A stretch of 64,000 nt of DNA from Cerioporus squamosus. Its lineage: Eukaryota; Basidiomycota; Agaricomycetes; Polyporales; Polyporaceae. The translations under genes were made by a program, and so were the position numbers. Position 1 is the first letter of the stretch. The number at the start of each line of letters is the position of its first letter. Shown here piece by piece: positions 11,866 through 24,382 of the stretch. The stretch is from positions 434,001 through 498,000 of the forward strand of contig JABYQS010000005.1 of the NCBI GenBank assembly GCA_022592435.1. The letters are read 5' to 3'. The notes beneath the pieces are model-generated. The model had not been told where the DNA came from. It saw nothing but the letters and a program-made list of their open reading frames with translations, and did no database searches.

Positions 11866-13307
11866 TCACCGGCCACCAATCTCGCTCTTCCAGACGTGCG
11901 CCTTCTCGAAGCCGTTCTGACCAAGCTGATAGTCGATGAACGTCTTCTGGATCTCTTCGCGCGATGTCATGACGAACGGTCCATACTGGACTACCGGTTG
12001 GTCCAGAGGCTCAGCGGAGGCCTACATATCGGCATGGACATCAGTAACATCACCGTTCCTCTGCGGAAGCGACACATACCAGGACGAACTCGGTGTTCTC
12101 CTCCGTCGCCGTGAGCTCGACACCTTTCTCACCGGATGCTGCGGAAAGCACGAGGGTGTGGAAAGGTTCGTGCGGCTTGGACTCCGAGCCGACCTTGAGA
12201 GCGCCGCTCCAAACTACATATGCGAAGAGCTTGTCAACAGTGTCAAGAGCTATAGTCGAAGCAGCTCGACTCACGATAGATGAAAGTGGTCCAGCCCTCA
12301 GCTATGACACCATCGGTCAGTCAACATTGCAACTTAGCTGCAAGGGGAGCCGTGGCACTCACGAAGCTCCTGGAAGATAGTTCCAGGCTTCTTAAAGATG
12401 ACATGGAAGTACCAGCAGCCTCCAAGAGGCCGCACTGGGGACTCCACGCCATGGCTCTTGCCGCTGATCACTCGGATCTTGACTGGACCATCTTCGCCTT
12501 GAGGGTACGCCTCTGGGATCCTAGGGGTTCATGCTCGAATAAGTTGACTTGTTCCGCGGATTTCGACGGAGGTGACCTACTTATCTGGGTCGAGTTCCTG
12601 GTACGATGGGTCGACCATCTTGTATTGCTTGGGAAGGTCGATCCAGAGTTGCAGACCGCGCGGCTCCGGAACGCCTTCCCCTGACACCGGCATCTCAGCA
12701 TGGATGACTGTTGCGACAGATCAGCGCATTCACAGGATACGAGGTGGCTAAGTCGCTTACTTCCTTTGCCCTGTACGTAGCAAAAGATATGTCAGCCAGT
12801 GTCCTCAAGCAAAATACGGTGTGATGTCACTGACCGCACACATCCACTGGACGCCGCCGGTTTTGATTTCCCCCTTGTGACCAGCGGAATCCTCGTGACG
12901 GCTGGATCTGTTCAACGAATCACGACCATATCGTCAGCATCGCTCTGCAGCTCGCCGAGTTCTCTACCTACCCTTCAAGCATATAGGTCACAGTAGCCTG
13001 ACCTCGATGAGGATGATCAGGGAAACCCTATATTCGAGGATGTCAGTCATGTATCCTTCGACATGCCACTCCTCGGGTTGCCACTCACAGCTCCTTTCGA
13101 GATGTGGAAATGATCGAGCATGAGGAAGGGCGTCACATTCCTCAGCTGTGGCGAGCCGATGGACCGCCGCACGACAGCACCTGCACCCTGTCAATGCGTC
13201 CAGCCGTTAGTATCAGTCGATGGGTCCGACAAGCTTGAAGGATAAGTACTCACCTCCTCGGTCTCGACGGACAGAACCTTCTTGACGACAGACCTCGATG
13301 TCGACAT
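11866..13307 (-). CDS. Pirin
   Basis: Cupin-fold metalloprotein; known pirins act as nuclear cofactors or as quercetinase-like dioxygenases. ATG at 13305-13307 (MSTSRSVVKKVLSVETEE). Then GAGAVVRRSIG, and PFLMLDHFHISKGAGFPDHP carrying the metal-binding histidines, HRGQATVTYMLEG, and GGVQWMCAGKGVIHAEMP with the remaining His/Glu ligands. The C-terminal cupin ends with QPVVQYGPFVMTSREEIQ and HVWKSEIGGR. About eight short exons. The frame stays open upstream of this ATG with a possible alternative N-terminus (see findings). A TATA-like TATAAG on the minus strand lies at about 13469-13474. Subcellular role not determinable here. Confidence 0.92.
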
Positions 13308-14030
13308 AGCTGCTCTGTGCGAGAACTGAGATAGACAAGCACCAAGTAGAGAGAAAACGACGATTCGACGAAAAGATGTTGGGGAGAAGGGCGTCGTCCT
13401 GGTGGCTTTTGTAGCACAGGCTCGGAACATGCTCGAACTTATCGCATGTCTGTTTGTTGTCCTCTTACTTATACTGGTGCATCGCCAGGGGTCGCTGAAA
13501 GTGCCGATCTGTAATCTCCTTGCCAAACTGGGCCAGAACGGCGCACGCCGCCACTGCCAACGGACGCATCCTTTCCGCCCTGCTGAAATCCTGGCAAAAT
13601 GGTAATGTTGCTTGATTCCGCCAGGTGGAATATGTTACGTTTACGAGACGATAAGCCTCCAAGGAAAGTCTCGTTCAGGGAGGTTTGGAAGGCTTGTAGA
13701 CCTATTGTGGCAAGCGTAAGGGGGTTACGTGCAATGTTTTAGAGATAGCAAAACTCTTACTTTCAGCAATCCAATTTCTATGCCTTTACTAACCCCAGGA
13801 AAGGATGCTTTCTTTGCAGTGCGCGGTGCCCGACGCTGCGCGGGACCGTGACCGTGACCATACGCGTTCTAGGTACCGTAATCCGTCTGACGAGCGCGTT
13901 TATCCCCGCAAGACTCCTTCACTCTAGGCTCGCGAGTAGCTCCCTGTAGCTCCGTTCGCGACAAAGCTAGGTATAATAAGCAAGCGTACATCGTACATCG
14001 TTGATCGTGATACATCCCCAATACAAAGCA
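13308..14030. other. Intergenic, pirin promoter and permease 3' flank
   Basis: 723 bases without a supported gene. The right part near 13820-13880 is GC-rich; the left part holds the pirin upstream region. Confidence 0.45.
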
Positions 14031-16130
14031 TTACAGCGAGTCCCAGATTCTCTGCCACCTCGTCCGTGGACCCCGCATCTCCTGCTCCTTGTTGAAGCGC
14101 TCTTCCTCCTCGTCGATTTCCCGCTTGCCCGTAATAAGGTCGACCTTGTCCGAAGGGATAAGGGAGGTGCGGTAGTACACCTTGTAGCCGACATAGAATA
14201 TCACGAACGTCGGCAGAGCGATGTATGACGTGACGAAAGTGTCCGACGTGAACGGGATGAAGGTATCGAAACCTGTGCGGCACGGTCAATTACTCCGAGT
14301 GCGCAGATAGCATATAACAAGACATCCGTACCCTTGAAGAGCGTGATGATAGCGGTGGCGATCAAGGCGAACCAAGAGCCATAAGGCTGGAATGGTGCCT
14401 TGTATGGTAGGTCGTCTCGAGACATCCCTTGCGCCTTCAGTGCTTTCATGAAGCGACTGTTCTTTCGGTCAGCCTACGGTCATGATTGAGAAGCACATTG
14501 TGAGACACTCACATGTGTGTGTAGCATATACACATCCAAGTGATCGCGCCGAACGTGGACACCAAGTTCACGAACCAGCCGAACACCTTTGCACTGCTGG
14601 ACGAGACGTTGAGGAACACAAGGCCACAGAACGCCGTGCACAGGAACAGCGACGCGTATGGGACACCCATGCGGTTGACTCGCGCAAAGACCTTCGGGGC
14701 CTGACCCTGAACCGCGAGACCGTAGAGGGTACGCGTACCGATGTAGAGATCAGAGTTGGCCGCAGAGAGGACGAAGATCAGGATGGCGGCATTGATGATA
14801 TGGTTGAGAACCTTGATACCGGCGAGTGTCGTGGCTGTTTTCATAGCGTGTCAGACGACCCATCATGCCCCGGAATAGATGAGACATACCGACGACAAAC
14901 GGCGAGGCCGCGGCACCTGCTTTAGACTTGTTCGCGACGAAGAGGGTCTTAATACAGGACGTCAGTCATCGTGTGACGTCAGAGTCACCACGTGCACTCA
15001 CAGTATCCGTACTGGGCACGATCAAGCTGATCACGAAGACTCCGCCGACGTAGAAGACCAAAATACGGAAGAACGTCCGGCGGATGGCGATGGGGATGTT
15101 CTTTCTCGGGGCCTGCGCCTCACCAACCGTCACACCGATGAGCTCCGTCCCAATGTAAGCAAACAACGCGTTTGTGAGAGTGCTCCAGAAGCCGAGGAAG
15201 ATGGACAGATGATAGTTGTGGACCTGCGAATTGAGATACGAGCCCATAGGCCCATACGGGTGGTCCCAGTAGCGAAAGCCAAGCCGGTCATGCCTGGGGT
15301 TTCCGCCAAGATCGATAATAATGCCCATGAGCAGCAGGCCGATGAGGGTTATGACCTTGATGCTGCTGAACCAGAACTCAAGTTCACCGAAGACACGGAC
15401 ACCGAACAGATTGATGCCGAAGACTGAGTTGAGTCGTTAGCGGTGCTCCTGCAACCCGCACTGGGTCAACTCACTGAAGGCAATAAAGATAACTGGCAGA
15501 GTCATGAGCATGTCATCCTCCAATTGGAAAAGACGACTGAACGCACCCATCCAAATTGCGATATGAACCTTCTGCGTCCAGTATTGGATGACGACACCGG
15601 CGGCATTGATGTTGTTGGGCGTAACGACAAGGTATCTGCAGCACCCCAGTTCAGCTAAACCGGAGAAGGCACAAGTTGACTGACACTGACTTCATCACGT
15701 AGTTCCAACCGAGCGCGAAGCCGAACGCAGGGTCGACGAAACGAGTTGCGTAGCCAGGGAAGCCCTTCTTGTGAGGGAGGTATGCACTCATTTCACCGAG
15801 CGCGACCATGACCATGTAGCAGACGGTTCCGACGAAGCTGTAGCCCAGGAAGATACCCAGCGGACCACCGCGAACAAGTGCAGTACCCGACCCAATAATA
15901 AGACCCGTTCCGATTGCACCGCCGAGCTAGTTTTCCCCCATTGGTACGCACACTTTGGCGGCGGCATAGGCAGAGCGACTCACCGCAATCATGGAAATCT
16001 GGCGGGCAGACAAGTCTCTGTGCAGAGACTTCTTCTCCTCCGGGTCGACGAGGACGCCATCTGTGGTGTAGTAGGGATCCTTCTCCAGGCGGGACGATCC
16101 GCTGCTGCCAGGCTTCTCCAAGTCGGACAT
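14031..16130 (-). CDS. Amino-acid permease (AAT/GAP1-like)
   Basis: Plasma-membrane amino-acid/proton symporter of the APC superfamily, yeast amino-acid transporter group. ATG at 16128-16130. The hydrophilic cytosolic N-terminus (MSDLEKPGSSGSS, then EKKSLHRDLSARQISMIA) leads into LGGAIGTGLIIGSGTAL, the first helix with the substrate-binding GTGL motif. Later segments include LGEMSAYLPHKKGFPGYATR, FGFALGWNYVMKY, ALFAYIGTELIGVTVGEAQ (helix 6), ILIFVLSAANSDLYIGTRTL and ITWMCICYTH. The C-terminus is TSLIPSDKVDLITGKRE, ending WQRIWDSL. This covers the full 12-helix length. At least seven introns. A GATAAG site and a TATA box lie upstream, compatible with nitrogen control. Exact substrate unknown. 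Confidence 0.93.
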
Positions 16131-16916
16131 CGTGAGCTTTTTGCAGAGCCGGGAACCAGTAGGCGTCGGTCAAGCTTCTGGTACTGGTTGCGGGCCGAGG
16201 GGAGAGAGGGCTCTGAGAAGGAGTGGGCGCGGAGACGGCGGCGGGGAGCGATGGGCGAGCATGACAGAACTCTTATACGCGCGATAAGTGAGGGCCATCC
16301 ATCAAAGCAAAAAAGCGCCAAGCCTTTCCGATCCCCACCTCCGCGTCCCAGATTTGCGAATGCGTCCCCTGGCCCTGCATAGCCCTGACCTGCCAAGCTG
16401 CTCCCGACAGCCTGTCCACGATACGCACTCGCGTGCCTCGTCCCATCGCCTTGATTTTGTTTTGACCACCGCAAACCGTCCACTTGCATCTGCTCACACA
16501 ACCGCTGGACTCTACGGTGCACAGCTCCAAGTCTGCGGTCGGCGGCGGGACCGTTGTACCATTGACAGCTGACGCCAACGGACTTGCCAATTCCAAGGCT
16601 GCCAAGTTCCGGCCGTTTGCCAACTGGCCGTGTCCAATCCGAGTCGGTCATACCAGGTCATACCAGGTCATACCTACTCGCGCTTCTGCGTCGTATAGCA
16701 CGCAGTGCGGTCACTGCGGGGTCTGCCCCATGCGGGTATACGATGAGTGGCAGGAGACGCGACCTCGAGACCATGTTTGCCGCCACCACTGTCATACGTC
16801 GTACAGCAACTCGAATATGTCCCCACAATATTCTGAATAGAACTCAGCAGGTCAGTAGAGGATTCCAGATGACCCTCCGGAGCCTGTTCGCAGATCCGAT
16901 GGGGTGAGCCCCACTG
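16131..16916. promoter_or_regulatory. Permease upstream region with TATA and GATA elements
   Basis: On the minus strand a TATA-like TATAAGA lies at 16271-16277, about 140 nt before the permease ATG. Next to it is GATAAG (plus-strand letters, 16283-16288), the site type bound by AreA/NIT2 GATA factors. A decamer microrepeat lies at 16646-16674. No gene is supported in these 786 bases. Confidence 0.4.
16646..16674. repeat. Tandem decamer microrepeat
   Basis: The unit ggtcatacca occurs almost three times in direct succession. It lies in the spacer between the permease and the enoyl-CoA isomerase. No function is evident. Confidence 0.8.
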
Positions 16917-18228
16917 TCACAACTTATGCTTCAACTCCTTCCTCGCGATCTTCCCGAACCGCTCTCCAGGGATGCCGCTGGCCAGACGCTCCGACTGCGC
17001 GTACCTCTCCCGCAGGTTGATTGCGTCGAGGTTAGTCTGGTCGTTTATGCCGGCCTTGATGAGCCGCTTGACGCCAAGCAGCGCCGTCGGATCCAATCCG
17101 TCCAGCTCAGCCAGGATGAGCTTGCGCACCTCCGCATGGAACGAGGGCACGGGTTGGTCTGGGAAGACTTTGCTGTGTACACCAGGCTCAGCGTAAGTAC
17201 CTCGAGGGACAGGGACGACGTGGATAACAGCGAAAGACTCCTCACTTGATGAAGCCGCATTCCAGGAGTTCCTGGGCCTCCTTCTTCTTGCCCCAGATGA
17301 GCACTTCATTGGCCTTCGCAGCGCCCACTGTGCCATGGCCATGAGGAGATTATAACGGCGACTTGAAAGAAGACCTCACTTCTGTTCCGGAAGGTTACAC
17401 TCGAGCCGGCTTCGGCGATGATACCTGCGGTAATTACATGTCAGATGAGGCACTGCTCGCATAGAGGGAGGCTCAGTACCCACCCAGGAATGTGAATGGG
17501 ACCGAGAGCCATGCTGCAGGCAGGGCGTAGATGAAGTCGAAGTGGCCCAGGAAAGCTGTTCTACCTGATCAGTACACCCTGAGGGTGTTAGACGTAAAGC
17601 GGAGCACCTGCAGCGATGCCTGTGCAGGACGGCGTTCAAACGTCAGTACCCCAGAGCTGCGGCTTCTTGCAAGGTGAACCTACCCATGACGGGGCCATTC
17701 AGTGCCGCCACGAGGATCTTCGTATGCGTGTACAACTGGTGCGCCGTGAGCAGCGGCCTGCGCCCGGGCATCCGTAATGCTGGTGCTCACCGCGTTGCTA
17801 ACATCCGTGTTGACAGCTGCAATCGTCGCTAAGAAGAACTCGCGAGGAGTCGTGGCTTCGACCCGATTCTTCACGCTAGTTCCCCTGTGCAACTGTTCAG
17901 AGCCTTTCAGGACGATTCGGTAGAGTTGGAACGTACGCAGAGAACCACTTCCAGTTCGCTATGCCAGGAGTCAATACAATCTCTGGCGCATGTATGATAA
18001 CGACCAGGCACCTTGCCAGATAGTCACAAGGACATCGTCGCGTTTGTCGACCTCTCGGAGATAGGTCGCAAAGGCGTCATAGTCTGCGTAGACACGCAAT
18101 TCAGGCGTTGCATCTACTCGTACTTGTGAGGATGACTGACCCTCTCTATTTATAGCGTTGAGTCTCTCCGGACTGTTGAACGTAATCGTTGCGATGCCTT
18201 GCGAGACATCCAAAGTCACGGTCGACAT
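16917..18228 (-). CDS. Enoyl-CoA isomerase/hydratase family protein with HKL terminus (peroxisomal)
   Basis: Crotonase-fold enzyme of fatty-acid beta-oxidation, closest in architecture to fungal delta3,delta2-enoyl-CoA isomerases. ATG at 18226-18228: MSTVTLDVSQGIATITFNSP, ERLNAIN. Then YDAFATYLREVDKRDDVLV and NWKWFSAGTSVK, matching the first oxyanion-hole segment (W-F-x-A-G-T). LYTHTKILVAALNGPVMG is the second. FDFIYALPAAWLSVPF and AEAGSSVTF follow, then the GFINKVFPDQPVP helix and VKRLIK. The last residues KHKL end in HKL, a PTS1-like tripeptide (yeast Eci1 ends HRL). Eight or so small exons. Isomerase versus hydratase cannot be settled by eye. Confidence 0.85.
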
Positions 18229-19035
18229 GCTGTTAGGAGGTTGAGTGACCTAGGGCCCGAGATGAATGTCTTCGGCTGGATAGCAGGGGAAGCTGGGAGG
18301 TTGAATGCCGGCTCTTCGCCCCGTATACTAGTGATGTGGTGGAAAGCACAAGAAAGACGTGGCCCTGTACACGTCTGAGAGAACGCCCAACACGAGCAGC
18401 ACCGCCGCGTCTCAGTTATGTCTAAGTGCGGAGAGACCTGAAGCAAGTGTGGGGTAAGCGTATAAGTACTAGGACACGGACCGGTAACTGATTTCTCCGT
18501 ACCGGGATCATCAGGAGATACATTTGTACTTATCAGGAGTCGACAGGTCGCAGAACTACTACACCACAATCCTCCCTATTCCTAAATTCATGACCAACGC
18601 GCAAACACAGTCTGATCATATACGTGTACTTCCAGTAACCTGAAGGTTCCGAACTCACTGCGGTGGGCCGGCGGCCGGCCCTCGGTCGGTGACAATTAGC
18701 GTCGACTACCTCCCGGACTGACAAGGTCGATACACTGGCGGCCTCTTGCGGTGCACACACATACGTGACATGGCAATGTTCCAGCACTTGACATCAATGC
18801 ATCCAAGCACCTTCTGACGATGTTGCTGTTTCTTAGAGCTGGCGGAGTGTCTCAGGCGCAAGCAACAGGAAGCTGGCGGCGAGTCGAGGCAATCGGCCCG
18901 GCGCGCGGCATTGTGCAAGCCGTTTCCCAAGACGTCATACGTCCACCTCAATCGCACGCCGTCCTGCTGCTCGTCGGACTCGTCAACGTTCGTCCTCCTC
19001 TACCACCACCACAACTGCGATCACGTACTCACAGT
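18229..19035. other. Divergent intergenic region, isomerase/SDR
   Basis: 807 bases upstream of two diverging metabolic genes. A TATA-like gtataagta occurs near 18460. Open frames here match nothing I know. No gene called. Confidence 0.4.
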
Positions 19036-20282
19036 ATGGCAAGCAACATGTCTGTCAGCTACCCACTGGAGGGTAAACTTGCGCTCATCACGGGTTGCAC
19101 GTACGATCTCTCTTGCTTACCACCCTAGAGCTCTTGCTGAGTGATCAACTTGGATGTCTTGCGTGGCTATCTGCAGGGGCGGGATAGGGCAGGCTACCGC
19201 ACGGGCCTTCGCACGTAGTGGCTGTTCGATCGCAGTGCACCACTCGTCCGCGAAGTCCAAGGAAAAGGCAGATGCGCTCGTGGCGGAACTCGTGAACCTT
19301 GCGCCAGACGTACGGGCTGCTGCGTTTGAGGCGGATTTGTCGACATACGAGGCCGCACGCAAGCTATGCGATGATGTTGTGCAGGTTATGGGGCACCCGG
19401 ACATCCTCTTCAGTAACCACGGCGTTACGGGACCCAGGATCGGCCCTGAGGGAGATCTGCATTCCGTCAGCGCAGAAACATTTGAAGAGATCTGGCGTAC
19501 TAACACTGGAACAGGCTATGTGGTACGTCATCTTGCGAACTGTTGAAAGCCGCCGAAGTTGATGACCACTCTCCTTCATCTGTGCAGCTTGCCCAAAAGT
19601 GTATCCCGCATATGCAGGAGAAGCAGTGGGGCCGTATCATCTTCACGTCAAGGTATCCGTTACCCTGTGCTACATCAGAGAGTCGGACACTATATTTGAC
19701 CACCAAAACATGTCAGCGTCGCTGCAGGGACCGGAGGTGTAATCGGACCGCAGTACGCGTCATCGAAGTCGGCGTTGCACGGGTTAATCCGCTGGCTCTC
19801 GCTGCGCTACTGTAAAGAGGGTATCGTGGGTATAGCTTCACTTCGGGATCGCGTGATACGTTGACTGATCCACTCACCATAGTTAACGAATGGTGTTGCG
19901 CCGGCATTGATCGAAGGTACGCCAGATATCCGCTTTGCCCGGTGGAAGGGACGTGGTCCCGCTGGTCCTGACTATGCTATCTGTAGACACAGAGATGATG
20001 CGAAACCCATCGGACGCTATCAGAGTTGGTTCTCTCTGAGTATGCGCTTTGTGCTCGAACTCATGTTTTCCCGCGGCACTGACAGAGCAAGATACCTATC
20101 GGAAGATTGGGGAAACCCGACGAGATTGCGTCTATCGTCTTAATGCTGGCGACCAACGGGTACATGACAAACAAGGTGAGCCTGGCTGGACACTACTCCC
20201 ACGATGATGCCGCACTCACCTTGTGACTTCACGGAAGATCGTCGTTGCCGACGGGGGTTGGACAAACGGCGGCGGATTCTAA
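19036..20282 (+). CDS. Short-chain dehydrogenase/reductase (FabG-like)
   Basis: NAD(P)(H)-dependent oxidoreductase of the classical SDR family. ATG at 19036 (MASNMSVSYPLEGKLALITG). The Rossmann motif T-G-C-T-G-G-I-G is formed across an intron that ends just before position 19178. The nucleotide-binding strand is followed by SNHGVTGPRIGPEG, where NHG stands for the usual NNAG or NAG. Then QWGRIIFTSSVAAGTGG and the catalytic YASSK (about 19755), NGVAPALIEGT, IPIGRLGKPDEIASIVLML and VVADGGWTNGGGF. Length of about 250 residues fits the family. About seven exons; the one around 19910-19970 has an uncertain 3' junction. Substrate unknown; 3-oxoacyl reductase is the nearest textbook label. Confidence 0.85.
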
Positions 20283-20552
20283 GTCTCAGGAGCGAGTCAA
20301 CGCGGAGAGCCGAGATGTATGATGGTCGCTGTGAGGTCAGAATCTGATTATGGGAGATACGGGGATATCATAAGCAGTACTCGATACAGTAGTGGATGTA
20401 GCATGCATGCAGTTGGTATATGAAACGATTGTACAGTACCTATGCGGCAGAGAATGGATCCCGTGAAGAAGTAGCAAGAGATGACGAAAGCGTAACAGAG
20501 AGCGACGAGGAGCATTCGTGCACTGGAGACTGTGGAACAGGAGGGATAGCGA

Positions 20553-23500
20553 TTACTTGGAGGAGTTTGGAGTATTCCGAGGCGACAAGCCAGCAGACTC
20601 GATGATTTCGTTGAGTGTGCTTGTCCGCTTGGTGGCCAGCTCGAGCTGTCGTTGGAGTGACCTGCAAAGAGGTGTTGAATGCAAGTCGGTGTATATGACT
20701 CGAAGGACTTACTTGAGCTGGTTCTCCAACTCCTGCGCGCGCTCCTTGCCTCCTTGCCGCTCCCGCTTGACCCTCTCTTCCGCAGCCTTCACACGGCTCT
20801 CGTACTCCTTGACCCGAGCCTCCCACTTGTTGTCTGCCGCAGTGGTCTTCTGGTTCACAGTAGTGAGTTTCTCCTCGGCTTGCAGGAGCTGGTTCTGCAG
20901 ATTGATGGCACGCCGCTCGGCGTTCTGCGCACGCGCCGTTAGGGATCGTATCTCCATCGAGTCACCCTGGTTGCCCTTGCGTGAGACGACATGCGACTGC
21001 AATGCAGCGTTCGTAGCCTGTCACGAACACCATCGACGGGCGTACACGAATTGGGAGGCGATCATGGTGAGCGCTTACATCCTCCAGCGCACAGGAGAGC
21101 GCGGAACGTACCTGCAGTGCCTCGATCTCGCCTTCTTTTGCACTAAGCTTCTTGCGCCAAATCGCCTTGGCTTCCGCGAGGGTCTTCACGCTGGCTTCGA
21201 ACTTGTCAATCTGCTTCCACCGCAAGTCAAGCTGCTTGCGCATGTCATTCAGCTTGTCGCTGTAGCGCTGCTCCGCCTCCTTGACACGCTTCTCGAAGTC
21301 GGACTGTATCTGGCTGAGAGCCTTGAGCCGCGTGATGAGATTGTCATGGAACACGCTGAAGTTGGTGAATGGCTTTGTCTCGGCCTGCCCGTGCTTCTTC
21401 TGTAGGGTCGCAAAGGAGGTCAGACGGATCGAAAGGTAACACTCGTCCATGATCCGGAACAGCACTCACCGGTGTCTTGTCGATGCCCACGATCTTATCC
21501 ATGTACTGGTAGATCGTCAGAAGCAGCGTGTTGCGCTCGGTGAGCTGGTCCCGGTACTGGGCCTCAGCAGCGAGCAGCGCCCGTTGATCCTTCGACAGCC
21601 GCTGTTCGAGCTCCGCAATCCGGGAGCGGAGGTTCGCAGTTTCTGCCTCCGCCGCACGCAGGCTGGCTTGGGTGTCGTCCAACTTCTCCGAGACGTTGAG
21701 ACGCGCCTGAGTCTGAGCAGCCAGTTGTGCAGCGAGATCGCGGTTCTCCGCATGCAGCTTGTCAATGACGCCGTCCCGATCGCGACCCTTGCCCTCGCGA
21801 TCGTCGAGCTCCTTGCGAGCACGAGCAAGTTCGTCCTCCAGCCGCTCGACATCGCGCCGCAGACGGTCGACCTCCAGCTGGAGCGAGAATCGCGCAGTCG
21901 TATGAGACTCTCCAAGCTTCTTGTTGTCAGCCTCGAGAGCCTGCAGAGCGGCCTGCACGGCGGCTAGATCAGCTTCCCGCTGAGTGAGGAGGGACTGGGT
22001 CCGGGAAAGGTCGTTGAGTGCCGACTGAAGGGCAGAGTCCTTGGCCTCGAGCGCGCGGCGCTCCCGACGGATGGCGTCCTCGTGGTCCTTCTCCGCCTTG
22101 TCGAGATCCATCTCAAGACCTTCCCGTACACCGCGCTCGCGCTGCAGCTCTTGCACGACCTTCTCGATGTGCTGTGCAAGCTCCTCCTTCCGAGCACGGT
22201 GCTCTTGCGCCTCCGCGTCACGTGTGTTGTAGAGCTCCGTCAGCTCCTCGAGTTCGGCCTTCAGTGAGGCCACCTTCTGCTTGAGAGCGGCAGATAGCTG
22301 CTCGAGACGCTCGCGCTCGACGGCTTCGTCCTCGTGAATGCGGTCCATCTCCTCCTTGAGCCGCTCGTTCTCTTCCTCAAGAGCATAGAGCTGGTTGCTC
22401 ATCTTCTCGAGGTCGCGGTTCGCGGCTTCAAGTTCGTTGTCCTTCTCCTCGGCTTCATGCTCGAGATGCGCGAGCGTCGCCTCGAATTTCTGGTGCAAAT
22501 CCTCCGCGTTCGCCTCGTATTCATCGATGTGCAATCGGAGCTCTTTGCATTCGGCGTCCCGCTGCTCCAGAACCTGTGGAGGATATGAGCAGGGGATAGG
22601 TATGGACATGTAAACGCTCTCACATCACGAAGCTCCTCGTTCTGACCCTTCACCTCCTCGACCTCGGCGCGCCAATCGTCCTCGACAGTCTCAACTATAC
22701 GCTGATGCTCGGCTATGAGCTCCTCGATCTCGCGGTTCTTCATGTCGATCTCGTCCTCCTTCTGTTGAAGCTCGATCTGCGCGGCCGCAAGCTTGTCCCG
22801 CACGGCGTTGAGATCCTCCTCCACAGCCTCTCTGCTCTCCCGCTCGTCCAGAATCTGCGCGCGACTCTCGCTGCGCTCGATAGACTCCGCCTCACGCCGC
22901 CTCTGGAGATCTTCAAGCTTGAGTTCCAACGCCTCAACCTCGTCCGCGAGGTTGTCTCGCTCATCCGTCCGGACTGTAACTGCCTCTTCAAGCTCGTCGA
23001 TGCGCACGCGCAGGTCCTCGTTCTCGGCCTCCAGTTCCTCGGCCTGCCTCCGCCATCGCTCGCTCCCAAGAGACGAGTGGTCCCCTCGCGACTCCGCCAG
23101 TTCCCGCAACCGCTCCAGCTCCTCCGTGTTCTCCTCCAGCAGCTGGCGCACATTCTCCAACTCTTCCTCGAGCTCCGCATTCCGAGCCTCCAGTTCGCGC
23201 AACGCACCATCGTCCGGCCCGACCGCGCGTCGTCGCCTCAACTCCCGGAGCTCCCTCTCCCGCTCCTCCAGCTTCTCCTCCAGTTCTCGCGCTCTTCCCT
23301 GCCCGCCTCCGCCGCGCTGAAGGTGATCGAGTTCGCGTTGCAACTCGAGGACAAGCTTCTTAAGCTTCTTCAGCTCCATCCCGCGCTGCTGCACCTCGAT
23401 CTTCAAGTTGATGTTCTGCTTCAGTGCGGCGTCGATTTGGTCGGGTGCGAGCTGCGCTAACCGCTCCTCTAGGAAGTGTACTTTGAGCTTAATGTTGAAG

Positions 23501-24382
23501 TTTTCTTTCTTGAGCGCGTCGATGTGCTGCAAGCAACATGTAAGTTGAATATCAAGGCGAGTCCCCACTGCGCCTGTTGGTGCTAGGACATGGTCACTTG
23601 GCGTGGCAGGCAAATGTGGCCTCGCCCGCCGTCGCTTTGTCAACCACAGCGTGGCCAAGACAAGCACCGCGAACGTCCCCAACTTGCTACATCCTCATCC
23701 TCCAGAGGTCACCGAAGTGCTACCTAGCTGGGTTAGACGATTCCAACCCCATGAGCGGCTCTGCGCACGCATCCTTGTATCGAAGGCAGGTCGTTTGAAA
23801 GTCATGGGCCTGCCTCGGACACAGGAACGAGACTGAGGGAGGACGGGAAGCCCCTCAGTCGGTGAGTATGGCCTTCTCACGAACACACGGGAGAACGCGA
23901 CCTCTCCGACGGGCACGCAGTCTCCCTGGCAGACGCGAATGCGAGGCTTCCTCTCGTGTAGCTTCGCCACATGCAAATCGTGCGTTGAGGCGTACCTTCT
24001 CTTGGTCCCGTAACGTCAGGTTGACGCCTCCCTTGCCCTTCGAACCACTGCGCGTGCGTTTGGGCTTCCCCGGTGTTGCAGCATCTGTGACGTCCCCCCA
24101 CTTCTCCTTCCTCCCGTCCGGCGTGTCTAGCACGTCCCCATCGTGCTCCTCTCCATCGTCGTCGTGGTGTCCAGTACGCTTCGGGGTCCCCTCTTCCGCG
24201 CGTTTCTTCGCAAAGTATCCACTGGGCGGAGAGACGGCAGTAGTTCCTGTCGATGCAGATGGTATTCGGAGCTTCCGCGCAGGTGTTGAGAATGTCGAGT
24301 TGAGAGATCCGAGTGAGATATCTGGGACGGTGACTGAGGACTGCGCTGAGGAGTCTGCGCGTGCATTGAGGGCCGCAGACAT
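20553..24382 (-). CDS. CM1 (centrosomin motif) coiled-coil MTOC protein, Pcp1/Spc110/Mto1-like
   Basis: Large coiled-coil protein that recruits gamma-tubulin complexes to microtubule-organising centres. The ATG is taken at 24380-24382 (MSAALNARADSS) because the frame upstream has only a TTG. A disordered N-terminus (STFSTPARKLRIPS, TDAATPGKPKRTRS) leads to the CM1 motif: LTLRDQEK joined by an intron to HIDALKKENFNIKLKVHFLE, then ERLAQLAPDQ and LKQNINLKIEVQQ. From 23330 to 20600 it is almost uninterrupted heptad coiled coil rich in Glu, Leu and Arg. The end is SAGLSPRNTPNSSK. About six exons. Family by CM1 is firm; the exact orthologue among MTOC scaffolds is inferred. Confidence 0.88.

Noticed and set aside
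14879..15427. Plus-strand open frame inside the permease gene
   Set aside because: Antisense to intact permease exons and introns; charged, non-homologous sequence.
20520..21405. Plus-strand frame of about 295 codons
   Set aside because: Antisense to the C-terminal coiled coil and last introns of the CM1 gene; no independent evidence.
22705..23460. Plus-strand open frame of 251 codons antisense to the CM1 coiled coil
   Set aside because: Leu/Arg-rich shadow of the Glu/Leu heptads on the other strand, a common artefact in coiled-coil genes.
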